Assembly: GCA_905373785.1 (NCBI GenBank)
Contig: CAJPUK010000109.1
Location: forward strand, 1 to 7,214
DNA: 7,214 nucleotides
Direction: 5' to 3'
Origin: an uncultured Johnsonella sp.
GTDB taxonomy: Bacteria > Bacillota > Clostridia > Lachnospirales > Lachnospiraceae
Shown here: piece after piece, positions 6,041 through 7,214 of the stretch
Numbering within the stretch: the first letter of the stretch is position 1
How the letters are laid out: every line of letters starts with the position of its first letter
Notes under the pieces: generated by a model
Told to the model about the DNA's origin: nothing
The model's database searches: none
What the model saw: the letters and a program-made list of their open reading frames with translations, nothing else
Translations under genes and position numbers: made by a program

Positions 6041-6097
6041 TTATTCTTAATGTGGCAGCCGCATTTAATAAGTATTACATTGGTAAAGGGGAAAAAG

Positions 6098-7214
6098 ATG
6101 AAAGATAATTTTATTGCACAATCATTTGGAAAAAGTCAAAACTATACGGATATTCCTAATCAATTATATAAAGAATATGATGTGAAAAAGGGTCTTAGAA
6201 ATGAAGACGGTACCGGTGTAAGAGTAGGGCTTACAAGGGTATCCGATGTAGTAGGTTATGATTATGTAGACGGAGTAAAGACTAATGTTGCCGGTCGTCT
6301 TTACTATCGTGGTTATGACATAGTAGATATTGCCGCTGCCAGAGCAAAAGATGCAGTCGGTTATGAAGAGGTTATGTTTTTATTACTTTTCGGATTTTTG
6401 CCCTCTAAAAGAGAGTTTGATAATTTCAATGATATACTTAGAGATATGTATGCTCTTCCGAATGATTTTTTGGAGATGAATCTTTTGCGTATGCCGGCAC
6501 AAAATCTTATGAATAAATTGCAGCATGCCGTACTTACATTGTATAATTATGATGATGACCCTGATAATGTGGAAGTATATTCAACCTTATTAAAGGGCTT
6601 GGATATAGCGGCTAAACTGCCTTCAATCATGTGCTATGCATATCAGTCAAAGATGCATTATTTTAACAGAGAGAGCCTGGTTATACACTACCCTATGAAA
6701 AACTACTCTATAGCTGAGAATATTTTGTATATGCTAAGAGAGAACAGACAATTTTCAGCAAAAGAGGCCGCACTTTTGGATACAATCTTAGTATTGCAGG
6801 CTGACCATGGCGGAGGTAATAACTCAACCTTTGCCAATGTAGTTGTCTCATCTACCGGAACGGATATATACTCTTCAATAGCGGCAGCCATAGGCTCATT
6901 AAAGGGACCTAAGCACGGAGGAGCCAACATACAGGTAAGTAATATGATGGAGGAAATAGTAGCTGAGATAGGCTATACTTCAGATGAGAAAAAAATAAGA
7001 ACTGTGATAGAAAAAATTCTGGACAAGGAGTTCTTTGACAGAACCGGGCTTATCTATGGTTTCGGACATGCGGTATATACTATATCCGACCCGAGAGCGG
7101 AACTTTTAAGAGAGTATTGTGAGGTGGTTGCAAAGGAAAAGGGAAGAACCAAGGAATATGAATTTTATGTTTTATTTGAAAAATTGGTTAAGGATATAGT
7201 TTTTGAAAGAAAAG
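6098..7214 (+). CDS. gltA: Citrate synthase, GltA family (3' end outside the window)
   Basis: This enzyme condenses oxaloacetate and acetyl-CoA to citrate and CoA in the cytoplasm, the entry step to the oxidative TCA branch and, in many anaerobes, to 2-oxoglutarate and glutamate. ATG 6098 has AAAGGGG (GGGG 6088-6091) with a 6-base spacer. The frame is open for 372 codons and runs off the right edge. N-terminal family features include AGRLYYRGYDIVDI and the GYEEVMFLLLFGFLP segment. Active-site landmarks are intact: LQADHGGGNNSTF with His237, GPKHGGAN with His273, and GFGHAVYTISDPRA with His324 and Arg333. The catalytic Asp expected further on (Asp362 in E. coli) is beyond the window. His273 and His324 are 51 residues apart, against 41 for E. 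coli His264 and His305, fitting the longer clostridial form. A 2-methylcitrate synthase activity cannot be excluded. It is not the unrelated Re-citrate synthase found in some clostridia. Confidence 0.92.
   Translation, partial: MKDNFIAQSFGKSQNYTDIPNQLYKEYDVKKGLRNEDGTGVRVGLTRVSDVVGYDYVDGVKTNVAGRLYYRGYDIVDIAAARAKDAVGYEEVMFLLLFGFLPSKREFDNFNDILRDMYALPNDFLEMNLLRMPAQNLMNKLQHAVLTLYNYDDDPDNVEVYSTLLKGLDIAAKLPSIMCYAYQSKMHYFNRESLVIHYPMKNYSIAENILYMLRENRQFSAKEAALLDTILVLQADHGGGNNSTFANVVVSSTGTDIYSSIAAAIGSLKGPKHGGANIQVSNMMEEIVAEIGYTSDEKKIRTVIEKILDKEFFDRTGLIYGFGHAVYTISDPRAELLREYCEVVAKEKGRTKEYEFYVLFEKLVKDIVFERK

Larger units (their letters stand above)
5966..6065 (+). repeat. Long imperfect inverted repeat between the hydrolase and citrate synthase genes
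   Basis: GGCTGTCGCAT (5971-5981) pairs along its whole length with ATGTGGCAGCC (6050-6060), 11 pairs including two G-T. The stem extends inward through AATAA/TTATT (5986-5990 with 6041-6045), with single mismatches on the way. It extends outward through AGTG/CATT (5966-5969 with 6062-6065). About 22 pairs form in all, enclosing an AT-rich centre. It starts about 20 bases after the hydrolase stop and could end that transcript, although no T-run follows the right arm. It may instead be a miniature mobile element. A small GACAG/CTGTC hairpin (5963-5967 with 5973-5977) competes for the left arm. Confidence 0.5.

Overview
The window is AT-rich DNA with strong AGGAGG-type ribosome sites and short intergenic gaps. 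All its supported genes lie on the + strand. The gene content and protein style point to a low-GC Gram-positive anaerobe of class Clostridia, most likely a member of the Lachnospiraceae. That content is an ABC_sub_bind-type lipoprotein transporter, a Cytidylate_kin2 protein, an SH3/NlpC-P60 cell-wall hydrolase and a clostridial-size citrate synthase. The genus cannot be fixed from the sequence alone.

Region 1 (1-3988) encodes a three-part ABC importer of the kind characterised for tryptophan in streptococci (TrpX/TrpY/TrpZ). It consists of a lipoprotein binding protein (62-1084), a membrane permease (1555-2490) and an ATPase (2534-3331). A small P-loop, cytidylate-kinase-like protein (3341-3988) follows the ATPase after 9 bases, with its ribosome site fused to the ATPase stop codon. 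The permease, ATPase and kinase-like genes look like one transcription unit. The binding-protein gene is separated from them by 470 bases. That gap holds a very strong hairpin terminator, a good promoter (TTGAAG, 17 bp, TAAAAT), and a perfect 26-bp palindrome just after the predicted transcription start.

Region 2 (3989-5945) is a 397-base non-coding stretch followed by a 519-residue membrane-anchored cell-wall hydrolase. The hydrolase has four bacterial SH3 repeats arranged as a duplicated pair, then a C-terminal NlpC/P60 peptidase domain with intact catalytic Cys-His-His. A TATAAT promoter lies about 60 bases upstream of the gene, among repeated ACAGTA hexamers.

Region 3 (5946-7214) is a 152-base spacer carrying a long imperfect inverted repeat, followed by a GltA-family citrate synthase that runs off the right edge of the window.

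The three regions look functionally independent: amino-acid uptake, wall remodelling and central carbon/glutamate metabolism. I see no transposase, phage gene, CRISPR array, tRNA, rRNA or defence system. The most interesting signals are in the non-coding DNA and in the pairing of the kinase-like gene with the transporter. I do not see convincing evidence of an entirely new system.
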